Of a DNA stretch of 64,000 nucleotides, positions 54,664 through 62,396 are shown one piece after another. Source of the DNA: Oceanimonas sp. GK1 (GTDB lineage: Bacteria > Pseudomonadota > Gammaproteobacteria > Enterobacterales > Aeromonadaceae); contig NC_016745.1 of assembly GCF_000243075.1 (NCBI RefSeq), positions 1,195,001 through 1,259,000 on the forward strand, given 5' to 3'. Each line of letters starts with the position of its first letter. Position 1 is the stretch's first letter. The notes under the pieces were generated by a model. That model was given only the letters and a program-made list of their open reading frames with translations. It did not search any database and was not told where the DNA came from. Made by a program: the position numbers and the translations under genes.

Positions 54664-55438
54664 ACTGCCTTCGGATGAGGAGCTGGCGCGGCTGCTGGCT
54701 GCTCCCGAGCATCAGCACAACCCGCTGTTGCCGCTGCTGGCGGCCCTGGCGGAGCGCAACCGGGAGCAGCGCCTTCGGCTGGAGCGGCTGCTGCGCATTT
54801 CCGACAGCAGCTACGGCCTGGCCATTTCCCGCAACCAGGACCTGCTGCAGCAGTACGATCGCCAGCTCAAGCGGCTGGACAAGATCACCCGCATCTCGGA
54901 CCGCTACCAGCGCAACCTGCTGGAGCTCAACGATCAACTGCGGCAGGCGGCGCACCGGGATCCGCTCACTGGCCTTGCCAACCGCCGCCAGCTGATGGAG
55001 CGGCTGCATGATGAGCAGGCCCGCTGCCGGCGCGGCCAGCCCGCCTTTGCCCTGGCCATGCTGGACGTGGATCATTTCAAGCGCATCAACGACACCTATG
55101 GTCACGACACCGGCGACCGGGTGCTGTGCCGGCTGGCAGACACCCTGGCCGGCCAGTTGCGCAGCCAGGATCTGTGCGCCCGCTGGGGCGGTGAAGAGTT
55201 TGTGTTGTTGCTGCCCCATACCGCGATGGAGCCGGCCGGAGCACTGCTGAAAAGGATCATGACGGCGGTGCGCGAGCTGGTGATGGACGATCTGGTTAGC
55301 CTGCAGCTGACGGTCAGTGCCGGGCTGGCAATCCACCAGCCCAGCGAATCGCTGGACGACACCATCAGGCGGGCCGATCAGGAGCTGATCCGTGCCAAAC
55401 AGGCCGGCAGGGATCGACTGCATGTGGCCGGCCCCTGA
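54656..55438 (+). CDS. siaD: diguanylate cyclase SiaD (GGDEF domain)
   Basis: Makes c-di-GMP from two GTP. It has 260 residues, with an N-terminal helical region (about 1-100, coiled coil, the SiaC-binding part in Pseudomonas) and the cyclase domain with active-site GGEEF at 178-182. The inhibitory I-site RSQD (169-172) stands exactly five residues before it. DVDHFKRINDTYGHDTGD is intact. The gene is the end of a tightly overlapping siaABCD operon. Confidence 0.93.
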   Translation: MAELPSDEELARLLAAPEHQHNPLLPLLAALAERNREQRLRLERLLRISDSSYGLAISRNQDLLQQYDRQLKRLDKITRISDRYQRNLLELNDQLRQAAHRDPLTGLANRRQLMERLHDEQARCRRGQPAFALAMLDVDHFKRINDTYGHDTGDRVLCRLADTLAGQLRSQDLCARWGGEEFVLLLPHTAMEPAGALLKRIMTAVRELVMDDLVSLQLTVSAGLAIHQPSESLDDTIRRADQELIRAKQAGRDRLHVAGP

Positions 55439-55468
55439 ATATCCCTTTCGATAAATAACGGAGCCGGC

Positions 55469-56128
55469 ATGCTGACCAGCCTGAAGATTGATACCGCCCC
55501 CCATCCCAATGCCTGTGTGATCTGGCTGCACGGCCTGGGGGCCGACGGCCATGATTTTGCCCCCATCGTGCCCGAGCTGCACCTGCCCGCCGGTGCCGCG
55601 GTGCGCTTTGTGTTTCCCCACGCGCCGGCCATACCGGTGACCATCAACGGCGGCATGGCCATGCCCGCCTGGTATGACATTCTGGCGATGGACATTGACC
55701 GCAAGGTGGACGAAACCCAGTTGCGCCGTTCGGCGGCGGCGGTCATTGAGCTGGTGGAGCAGCAGATCGCCGCCGGCATCGACAGCCGGCGCATTGTGCT
55801 GGCGGGGTTCTCGCAAGGGGGCGCCGTGGCCTATGAGGCGGCGTTGAGCGTTGATAAGCCCTTGGGCGGGCTGATTGCCATGTCTACCTATTTCGCCACC
55901 GCCGACAGTATTACGGCGAGCGAGGCCAACCGCGACCTGCCCATTCTGGTGCTGCACGGCACTCAGGATCCGGTAGTCAGCGAGCAACTGGGCCTGCGCG
56001 CCTGCCGTGCCCTGGAGCAGCTCGGCCATGTGCCCGAATACCACCGCTATCCCATGGCCCATGCCGTGTGTGCCGAGGAGATAGCCGACATTTCCCGTTT
56101 TTTGTGCCGTTGTCTGGCACTGAACTGA
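55469..56128 (+). CDS. carboxylesterase / alpha-beta hydrolase (Abhydrolase_2)
   Basis: A 219-residue serine hydrolase of the carboxylesterase/lysophospholipase type. WLHGLGADGHDF is the oxyanion region, GFSQGGAVAYEAAL holds the nucleophile Ser, LHGTQDPVV the Asp and MAHAVCAEE the His. No signal peptide is seen, so it is cytoplasmic. The homologue in many gammaproteobacteria is annotated carboxylesterase 2. It follows siaD by 30 nt and may be read from the same transcript. Confidence 0.9.
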   Translation: MLTSLKIDTAPHPNACVIWLHGLGADGHDFAPIVPELHLPAGAAVRFVFPHAPAIPVTINGGMAMPAWYDILAMDIDRKVDETQLRRSAAAVIELVEQQIAAGIDSRRIVLAGFSQGGAVAYEAALSVDKPLGGLIAMSTYFATADSITASEANRDLPILVLHGTQDPVVSEQLGLRACRALEQLGHVPEYHRYPMAHAVCAEEIADISRFLCRCLALN

Positions 56129-56142
56129 CGTAAAGGAAGAAG

Positions 56143-56490
56143 ATGAACATCAACGAATTGCAGCACAAGCTGGCCGAAGCACCGGCGTCCATTGAATTTA
56201 CCGAGGTGATGGCGCTGATCGACAGCCTGTACGATTTTACCCCGGTGGCCTTTGCCAATGGCGATCAGCATAACGACGCCGGCCAGAACAACGGCTCCTG
56301 CAAGCTGTTTGCCTTTGCCCGGCTGCAGGGATTTGACGAGCAGGAAACCCTGGCCTGTTTCGGTGCCTTCTATCGTGATGACGTGCTCGGCAACCCCGAC
56401 GGCGATGACCACCAAAATATTCGCAACTTTATGAACACCGGCTGGATGGGCATTGAGTTTCAGGGCGATGCGCTGACCCCCAAGGCCTAA
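56143..56490 (+). CDS. HopJ-family protein
   Basis: A 115-residue protein. The segments IEFTEVMALIDSLYDFTPVAF and GQNNGSCKLFAFARLQGFDEQETLACFGAFYRDDVLG define the HopJ family. The name comes from a Pseudomonas effector candidate, but members occur widely in non-pathogenic proteobacteria with no secretion system, so a virulence role is not implied. It lies 14 nt after the esterase gene and is likely cotranscribed with it. Confidence 0.9.
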   Translation: MNINELQHKLAEAPASIEFTEVMALIDSLYDFTPVAFANGDQHNDAGQNNGSCKLFAFARLQGFDEQETLACFGAFYRDDVLGNPDGDDHQNIRNFMNTGWMGIEFQGDALTPKA

Positions 56491-56504
56491 CCCCCTTATT
56501 TAAC

Positions 56505-56533
56505 TCGTTCCCATACTCTGCGTGGGAGCGAGG
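56505..56533. repeat. CTCGTTCCCA-type hairpin repeat
   Basis: CTCGTTCCCA and TGGGAGCGAG pair with one mismatch around TACTCTGCG. This element is common between genes in gammaproteobacteria. It is directly followed by a family A copy. Confidence 0.55.
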
Positions 56534-56540
56534 TTGGGCC

Positions 56541-56621
56541 CTCACTCCGGCGCAAGCCGGAGTCCAGGGCGGTTTGCACCGCTGTCTGCAGCGTGGATTC
56601 CGGCTCGAAGGCCGGAATGAC
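56541..56621. repeat. dispersed intergenic palindromic repeat, family A, copy 5
   Basis: It starts CTCACTCCGGCGCAAGCCGG, ends GGCCGGAATGAC, and contains a second CCGGCTCGAAGGCCGG dyad. It lies between the convergent HopJ-family and EamA genes, at the right side of the siaABCD block. Confidence 0.7.
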
Positions 56622-56630
56622 TCTACTTTT

Positions 56631-57521
56631 TTACCGTTTATACGCCTTTCTGTTCCGATACCACTCATACAGCGGCCGGCTGCGAAAGCTCAGCAGCGCC
56701 AGCAAAATCAGCAAGCAGCCGATTATCTTCTGGAGCGGCATGGGCTCGTGATACCAGAACACGCTGATCAGCACCGTCCATACCGGCTCCAGCATCATGA
56801 TCAGCGCCGCGTTGGCCACGTTGCTGTATTTCTGCCCGGCACTCTGACAGAAAAAGCGCAATGACGTGGCCAGCAGCACGCTGGCGGCAAACCAGCCCCA
56901 GATATGGCCGGGCACCTGTGCGGGCCATTGTTCGAACAGGGCGGAATAGATAAGGTGCATGACGCCGGTGACCGCCAGTTGCACGCAGGTCAGCGCCATC
57001 GGGTCCACCCGCCGGGCAAAGCGGCTGTTCAGGCTGAAATAGAGCGCCAGTGACAATGACGCCAGCAAAAACAGCAACTGCCCGAGGGAGAGCGAAACGC
57101 CGTTACCCGAGGTCAGCAAAAACAGCCCGGCCACGGCAATGGGCAGCGCCAGCCAGAACTGACGACTCGGTCGCTCCCTAAAAATCAGCCAGGCCAGGGG
57201 CGGCACCATCAGCATGGCCAGGCTCATGATAAAGGCCCCTTCGCCAATGCCCTCGCTGTGGGCCACCGCCTGAATCCAGAAAATCAGGTTCAGGGTCATC
57301 ACCAGGCCGATGGCGGCGGTTTTCAGCAGGTTGGCGGGGGAGGTGGCACGCAGCTGGCGCTGGCAGAAGGGCAGCAGAATGAGCGCCGCCAGCACAAAAC
57401 GCCAGCCCACAAAGCCCGCCGGGGGCAGGGCGGTAATGGCTTCCTTGGAAAACAGCCAGCCCGCCGAGGCCAGCAGGGTGGCGGTAAGAATCAGCAGATC
57501 GCCGCGCCGTTCCGGCAGCAT
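56631..57521 (-). CDS. EamA (DMT) family transporter
   Basis: A 296-residue inner-membrane protein with ten hydrophobic helices in two EamA repeats. ATLLASAGWLFSKEAITALPPAGFVGWRFVLAALILLPF is the first repeat and ALIMMLEPVWTVLISVFWYHEPM the signature of the second. The family exports amino acids, metabolites or drugs, and the substrate is unknown. The ATG at 57521 follows AAGGGG; an in-frame extension to 57587 has no ribosome-binding site. It points away from ribH. Confidence 0.9.
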   Translation of the reverse strand: MLPERRGDLLILTATLLASAGWLFSKEAITALPPAGFVGWRFVLAALILLPFCQRQLRATSPANLLKTAAIGLVMTLNLIFWIQAVAHSEGIGEGAFIMSLAMLMVPPLAWLIFRERPSRQFWLALPIAVAGLFLLTSGNGVSLSLGQLLFLLASLSLALYFSLNSRFARRVDPMALTCVQLAVTGVMHLIYSALFEQWPAQVPGHIWGWFAASVLLATSLRFFCQSAGQKYSNVANAALIMMLEPVWTVLISVFWYHEPMPLQKIIGCLLILLALLSFRSRPLYEWYRNRKAYKR

Positions 57522-57733
57522 AAAGACCCCTTGAATGCAGTGAAATAAAGACGAACAGCACGGTGGAAGCGCCGCGATGCCGGACAACCGGACGGTTGCC
57601 GAATGCCGCTACTGTAAGGGATTTGAATGGCATTGCACACCATGGTGTCCGGTCCTGCGACGGGAGCGGCATTAACGGAGCCGGCGCTCGCTGCCGAGGG
57701 CGCCCGGCGAAGGCTTTTGTCAATCGCCGATTG

Positions 57734-57742
57734 TGCTAGAAT
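57734..57742 (+). promoter_or_regulatory. extended -10 promoter of ribH-nusB
   Basis: TGCTAGAAT is an extended -10 box (TG, one base, TAGAAT). A CTTTTG at 57714-57719 stands 17 bp before the hexamer. The start of transcription would be about 25 nt before the ribH ATG. No FMN riboswitch fold fits in the leader. Confidence 0.45.
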
Positions 57743-57772
57743 GTGCGCACTTTTCTGCAAACAAGGATTCCC

Positions 57773-58240
57773 ATGAAGGTAATCGAAGGGCTGATGGCCG
57801 CACCCGAGGCCAAAGTGGCCATCGTGGTCGCCCGCTTCAACAGCTTTATCAACGACAGCCTGGTGGCCGGTGCCCTCGACGTGCTCAAGCGTCAGGGTCA
57901 GGTCAAGGACGACAACATCACCCTGGTACGGGTACCGGGCGCGGTGGAAATTGCACTGGCCTGTAAAAAGCTGGCCAAAACCGGCAAGTACGACGCCATT
58001 GTGGCCTTGGGCTGCGTGATCCGCGGCGGCACCTACCATTTCGATCTGGTGGCCAACGAAAACAGCAAAACCATGAGCAGCGTGATGATGGACTATGAAA
58101 TCCCCGTCGCGTTTGGCGTGCTGACCACCGAAAACATTGAACAAGCCATCGAGCGCGCCGGCACCAAGGCGGGTAACAAGGGCGCGGAAGCGGCCCTGAG
58201 CGCGCTGGAAATGATTAACGTCCTGCAGCAGCTGGACTGA
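57773..58240 (+). CDS. ribH: 6,7-dimethyl-8-ribityllumazine synthase
   Basis: Condenses the RibB and RibD products to lumazine, the substrate of RibE. It has 155 residues. [63 protein letters not shown] and [26 protein letters not shown] are all typical, and the active-site His is in the TYHFD motif. The ATG at 57773 follows AAGGA. In relatives it directly follows ribBA, but here 6.2 kb intervenes. It leads the nusB-thiL-pgpA group. Confidence 0.97.
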   Translation: MKVIEGLMAAPEAKVAIVVARFNSFINDSLVAGALDVLKRQGQVKDDNITLVRVPGAVEIALACKKLAKTGKYDAIVALGCVIRGGTYHFDLVANENSKTMSSVMMDYEIPVAFGVLTTENIEQAIERAGTKAGNKGAEAALSALEMINVLQQLD

Positions 58241-58253
58241 GAGGAGTACTGCA

Positions 58254-58664
58254 TTGAAACCGTCTGAACGCCGCAAGGCCCGCCGATTCGCCACCCAGGC
58301 CATTTACCAGTGGCAAATGACCAAGGACAACGTGGCCGACATTGCCCAGCAGTTTGCCCTGGAGCAAGAGACCAAGGGCGTGGACATGGACTATTTCCGT
58401 GATCTGCTGTTTGGTGTGTCGGTACACGCCACCGATCTGGATGGCGTTTTTTCCCCTTACCTGTCCCGCCCGCTGGCCGAGCTCGACATGGTAGACAAGG
58501 CGGTGCTGAGGTTGGCCTGCTACGAGCTGACCCGGCGTGAAGACGTGCCTTATCGGGTCGTGATCAACGAAGCCATTGAGCTGGCTAAGGCGTTCGCCGC
58601 CGAAGACAGTCACAAGTTCGTGAATGGCGTGCTCGACAAGGTCGTCAAGCAGTTGAAAAAATAA
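58254..58664 (+). CDS. nusB: transcription antitermination factor NusB
   Basis: An RNA-binding factor that, with NusE, joins boxA-dependent antitermination on rRNA operons. It has 136 residues, all helical. [17 protein letters not shown] and [40 protein letters not shown] are the conserved blocks. The start codon is TTG at 58254 with GAGGAG 7 nt before it. It lies 13 nt after ribH. A terminator-like hairpin separates it from thiL. Confidence 0.96.
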   Translation: MKPSERRKARRFATQAIYQWQMTKDNVADIAQQFALEQETKGVDMDYFRDLLFGVSVHATDLDGVFSPYLSRPLAELDMVDKAVLRLACYELTRREDVPYRVVINEAIELAKAFAAEDSHKFVNGVLDKVVKQLKK

Positions 58665-58680
58665 CGGGATGCACGGGAAA

Positions 58681-58704
58681 AAAGCCAGCTGACGCTGGCT
58701 TTTC
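58681..58704 (+). terminator. terminator-like hairpin after nusB, abutting thiL
   Basis: AAAGCCAGC pairs with GCTGGCTTT around TGAC, followed by TTC and more T. It lies 16 nt past the nusB stop and only 8 nt before the thiL ATG. Confidence 0.75.
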
Positions 58705-58711
58705 ATTTTCT

Positions 58712-59680
58712 ATGAATGAATTTGAAATAATAAAACAATATTTTACCGGTCACAGTGGTCGCAAGGACGTGATCATGGGCCCGGGCGACGACTGCGCCCT
58801 GCTGCAGATGCCGCCCAATACCTGGCTGGCGGTCAGCACCGACACCCTGGTGGCAGACGTTCATTTTTTTGCCGGTATGGATCCGGTGGCGCTGGGTCAC
58901 CGAGCCCTGGCGGTTAACCTGTCGGATCTGGCGGCCATGGGCGCCGATCCCTGCTGGGTGTCGCTGGCGCTGACGTTGCCGCAGGTTGATGAAGCCTGGC
59001 TTAAGGGCTTTTGCGAAGGTTTCTTTGAACTGGCGGAATATTACAACGTGGCCCTGGTGGGGGGCGACATGACCAAAGGACCGCTGTCGATCACCGTGAC
59101 CGTGCACGGCACCCTGCCGGAAGGCAAGGGCCTGCGCCGCAACGGCGCCAGGGCCGGCGACGGTATTTACGTCACCGGCACCCTGGGGGATGCGGCCCTG
59201 GGCCTGCAGCAGCAACTGGGTCATATTCAGGTCGGTGAATCCCATCAGGACTTTGTGCGCACCAAGTTTGAGCACCCCCACCCGCGCATTCTGGCGGGGC
59301 AGGCCCTGCGCGACATTGCCTCCAGTGCCCTGGACTTGTCCGATGGCCTGCTCGGGGATCTGGGCCACATTACCACCGCCTCCAACGTGCGTGCCGTGCT
59401 GGAACTGGAGCAGCTGCCCCTGAGCCAGGCCATGACCGACACTGTTGAGCTGGAGCGGGCCTGGCAACTGGCGCTGACCGGCGGTGACGACTACGAGCTG
59501 TGCTTTACTGTGCCCGAGGTACACCGGGGCCAGCTGGAAACCGCGCTGGCCCATTGCGGCGTTAAATTCACCCGCATCGGCCGCATGGTGGCCGGCGAGC
59601 CCGGCGTTGAGCTGCATGCGGACGGCAAGCCCTATCAGCTGGCCGCCAGAAGCTGGGATCATTTCCGGAGCGGCGAATGA
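58712..59680 (+). CDS. thiL: thiamine-monophosphate kinase
   Basis: Phosphorylates thiamine monophosphate to thiamine diphosphate with ATP. It has 322 residues of the AIR-synthase-like fold. MGPGDDCALLQ holds the metal Asp residues, VSTDTLVADVHFFAGMDPVALGHRALAVNLSDLAAMGADP is the signature, and ALDLSDGLLGDLGHI and LTGGDDYELCFTVP are conserved. There is no Shine-Dalgarno sequence, and the ATG lies in the T-rich tail of the preceding hairpin. The stop overlaps pgpA by 4 nt. Confidence 0.96.
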   Translation: MNEFEIIKQYFTGHSGRKDVIMGPGDDCALLQMPPNTWLAVSTDTLVADVHFFAGMDPVALGHRALAVNLSDLAAMGADPCWVSLALTLPQVDEAWLKGFCEGFFELAEYYNVALVGGDMTKGPLSITVTVHGTLPEGKGLRRNGARAGDGIYVTGTLGDAALGLQQQLGHIQVGESHQDFVRTKFEHPHPRILAGQALRDIASSALDLSDGLLGDLGHITTASNVRAVLELEQLPLSQAMTDTVELERAWQLALTGGDDYELCFTVPEVHRGQLETALAHCGVKFTRIGRMVAGEPGVELHADGKPYQLAARSWDHFRSGE

Positions 59681-60156
59681 GAAAGCCGGAGCTTGCCGCA
59701 CTGAAGCTGTCCAACCCGTTGCACCTGTTGGCCCTGGGCTTTGGCTCTGGCTTAAGCCCCATCATGCCCGGCACCATGGGTACTCTGGCGGCCATTCCGT
59801 TCTATCTGCTGATAGCCGACTTGCCGCTGTGGCTGTATGGGGTGCTGCTGCTGGTGGGCTTTGTGGCCGGCATTAAAATCTGCAACGCCGCCACCGCCGC
59901 CATTGGCCGGCACGATCACGGCGCCATCGTATGGGACGAGTTTATCGGCTTTGGGGTCACCATGGTGGCGGCGCCGGCGGGCTGGCAGTGGCTTGCCACG
60001 GGTTTTGTGTTGTTCCGTTTTTTTGACATGGTCAAGCCCTGGCCCATCGGCTGGTTCGACCGCCGGGTGCACGGCGGTTTTGGCATTATGCTCGACGATG
60101 TTATTGCCGGCCTCTTTGCCCTAGCCTGCCTGCAGGGCCTGGCGCTGTACTTCTAA
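59677..60156 (+). CDS. pgpA: phosphatidylglycerophosphatase A
   Basis: Dephosphorylates phosphatidylglycerol phosphate at the inner membrane. It has 159 residues with about four helices. GFGSGLSPIMPGTMGTLAAIPFYLL, then the catalytic-type DHGAIVWDEFIGFGVTM and RFFDMVKPWPIGWFDRRVHGGFGIMLDDVIAG, are the PgpA signatures. The ATG overlaps the thiL stop (ATGA). Confidence 0.96.
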   Translation: MRKPELAALKLSNPLHLLALGFGSGLSPIMPGTMGTLAAIPFYLLIADLPLWLYGVLLLVGFVAGIKICNAATAAIGRHDHGAIVWDEFIGFGVTMVAAPAGWQWLATGFVLFRFFDMVKPWPIGWFDRRVHGGFGIMLDDVIAGLFALACLQGLALYF

Positions 60157-60164
60157 TTTATCTG

Positions 60165-60270
60165 CCACCCCGTGAAGGCCTTCAAGGGGTCACCCAGGTG
60201 AAGGCCTTCCAACTACGTCACTTCCGCGAAGGCCTTCAAACTACCTCCCCCCCGCGAAGGCGGGGGGTAC
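60165..60270. repeat. clustered AAGGCCTT repeat tract after pgpA
   Basis: Three near-direct copies of GTGAAGGCCTTCAA-like sequence (60171, 60199 and 60225 areas) and one CCCCCGCGAAGGCGGGGG dyad occur at about 26-30 nt intervals. It looks like a decayed or rearranged family A cluster. It is not a CRISPR array, since repeats and spacing are irregular. Confidence 0.6.
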
Positions 60271-60635
60271 GTGTGGCCCACACGGGTTAACAGCCGGCGC
60301 CGGGTTTCTGGATTCTCACTTTCGTGGGAATAACGGTCTTGGCGTGTATTCCCCTGGCTTCTTTGCTCATGTTTATTGCCTGCCTATGCATGACGACTTA
60401 GTCACAAGCTCTGCATTGTTTTTCAAAACCAAATAAATCCTCTGTAAATTTGATGTTGATCCGTCATATCAATCTTTATCTTTCCCCCGTAACCAGATTA
60501 GAATGCACCGAAATGTTATTTTTTTGTTGCATTTGGGCCGGGTGGCTTGTTGCCGATTGAAGCTATAGTAAAGGGCACTTCTGAATCTCGGCCGCCGGCA
60601 GGCAACAAGGGATGAACCCGCGTTTAAGGATGAGC
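60271..60635. other. intergenic region upstream of the oligopeptide ABC genes
   Basis: No gene is seen. The right half (60410-60510) is AT-rich and probably carries the promoter. A TAGAAT hexamer at 60499-60504 has only a weak -35 counterpart (TTATCT). No operator was recognised. Confidence 0.45.
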
Positions 60636-62363
60636 ATGTCGTTACTGGAAGTTAAAAATCTGCGGATTGAATATCCGTCCCGCCATGGCGTGATGGCCGC
60701 GGTGGAAGATCTCTCCTTCAGCATCGAAAAGGGCGAAATACTGGGCGTGGTCGGGGAGTCCGGCGCCGGCAAGTCTACCATCGGCAACGCCGTTATCGAT
60801 CTGCTCAGCCCGCCCGGGCGCATTGCCCGCGGCGATGTCTGGCTGGATGGGGAGAAAATCTCCGGGCAGCCCTCCGCCGCCATGAGCGCGGTGCGGGGCA
60901 AGCGCATCGGCTTTATTTTTCAGGATCCCATGACCTCGCTGAACCCGCTGTTTACCGTGGAATTTCAGATGGTGGAAACCCTGCTGGCCAACACCGGGCT
61001 CGGCCGGGAGGCGGCCCGTAACAAGGCCATTGCCCTGCTCGACGCCGTGGGCATTGCCCAGCCGGAGCTGCGCATCAAACAATATCCACACCAGTTTTCC
61101 GGCGGCATGCGCCAGCGGGTGGTGATCGCCATTGCGCTGTCTTGCGATCCTGAGCTGATCATTGCCGACGAGCCCACCACGGCGCTGGATGTGTCGATTC
61201 AGGATCAGATCCTCACCCTCATTCGCAGCCTGTGCAAGGAGCGCAACGTCGGCTGCATGCTGGTGACCCACGACATGGGAGTGGTGTCGAACGTCACCGA
61301 TCGGGTGGCGGTTATGTATCGGGGCCGGCTGATGGAAATCGGCCCCACCGAGCAAGTGCTGGGCCGCCCGGAGCATGCCTATACCAAAAGCCTGATCTCC
61401 GCCGTGCCCCGCTCCGACATCAAGCTGCGCCGCTTTCCGCTGGTGTCCTATATCGAGGATGCCAAAGAGAAGGTTAGCCTGGATCTGAAACATCACTGGC
61501 TGGGCCAGAGCCAGGATCAGCGGGCCTACGACGGCGCCCTGCTCAGGGTGGAGCACTGCAACCTGCGCTTTGTCACCAAGGACTCGATTTTTCCGTCCCG
61601 CCGGGAGTACCTGCAGGCCACCAATGATGTGAGCTTTGAGATTTTTGAAGGCGAAACCTTTGGCCTGGTGGGGGAGTCGGGCTCCGGCAAGTCCACCATT
61701 GCCCGGGCCATTACTGGCCTCTATCCGCCCGATACCGGCAAAATCTGGTTTGAGGGCATTGAGCTCACCGCCATCAGAACCGAGCAGGAGCGCCGCCCCC
61801 TGCGCCGGCAGATGCAGATGGTGTTTCAGAACCCCTATTCCTCCCTCAATCCGCGCATGCGGGTGGCAGACATTATCGCCGAGCCCATCCGTTTTCATGG
61901 CCTGGCCGCAAGCGAGGGGCAAATTCGCGGCATCGTGGCCGACTTGCTCGACTACGTGGGCCTGGGCCGGGCCGCCGGGGTGAAGTTTCCCCACGAGTTT
62001 TCCGGCGGTCAGCGCCAGCGCATTTCCATTGCCCGGGCCCTGGCCACCCGGCCGAGGCTGCTGATCTGCGATGAGCCCACCTCGGCGCTGGACGTGTCGG
62101 TGCAGGCACAGATCCTCAACCTGCTCAAGGATCTGCAGGACGAGCTGAAACTCACCATGCTGTTTATCAGCCACGATCTGCCGGTGATCCGGCAGATGTG
62201 CGATCGCATCGGGGTAATGAAAAAAGGCACCCTGGTGGAGGTGGCGCCCACCGAGCAACTCTTTACCAACGCCGCGGATCCCTACAGCCGTTCGCTGATT
62301 TCCCTGATGCCCGAGTTCAGGGGCATGTCCCGGGAAGGGCTGGATATTTCGGAACAGGCCTGA
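60636..62363 (+). CDS. oligopeptide/dipeptide ABC transporter, fused double ATPase
   Basis: A 575-residue protein with two ABC domains in tandem. The first has Walker A GESGAGKST, signature FSGGMRQR and Walker B LIIADEPTTALD. The second, from about residue 300, has GESGSGKST, FSGGQRQR and LLICDEPTSALD. This is the fused DppD-DppF/GsiA-type arrangement. The start at 60636 (MSLLEVKNL) has AAGGA 5 nt before it; ATG codons at 60612 and 60630 are in frame. A binding protein follows; the permease genes are not in the window. Confidence 0.9.
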   Translation: MSLLEVKNLRIEYPSRHGVMAAVEDLSFSIEKGEILGVVGESGAGKSTIGNAVIDLLSPPGRIARGDVWLDGEKISGQPSAAMSAVRGKRIGFIFQDPMTSLNPLFTVEFQMVETLLANTGLGREAARNKAIALLDAVGIAQPELRIKQYPHQFSGGMRQRVVIAIALSCDPELIIADEPTTALDVSIQDQILTLIRSLCKERNVGCMLVTHDMGVVSNVTDRVAVMYRGRLMEIGPTEQVLGRPEHAYTKSLISAVPRSDIKLRRFPLVSYIEDAKEKVSLDLKHHWLGQSQDQRAYDGALLRVEHCNLRFVTKDSIFPSRREYLQATNDVSFEIFEGETFGLVGESGSGKSTIARAITGLYPPDTGKIWFEGIELTAIRTEQERRPLRRQMQMVFQNPYSSLNPRMRVADIIAEPIRFHGLAASEGQIRGIVADLLDYVGLGRAAGVKFPHEFSGGQRQRISIARALATRPRLLICDEPTSALDVSVQAQILNLLKDLQDELKLTMLFISHDLPVIRQMCDRIGVMKKGTLVEVAPTEQLFTNAADPYSRSLISLMPEFRGMSREGLDISEQA

Positions 62364-62396
62364 CGGCCTACTTTAACCCTGTAAATGGAGTGCGAC

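Noticed and set aside
56143..56490. HopJ-family gene as a type III secretion effector
   Set aside because: The family is widespread in bacteria without type III secretion, and no secretion genes are nearby.
57588..57772. FMN riboswitch before ribH or elsewhere in the rib genes
   Set aside because: The conserved FMN-aptamer cores (AGGGTGA-type and GGTGAAATTCC-type strings) are absent here and upstream of ribD, ribE and ribBA.
60165..60270. Possible CRISPR array
   Set aside because: The units are short, imperfect and unequally spaced, with no unique spacers of constant length and no cas genes nearby.
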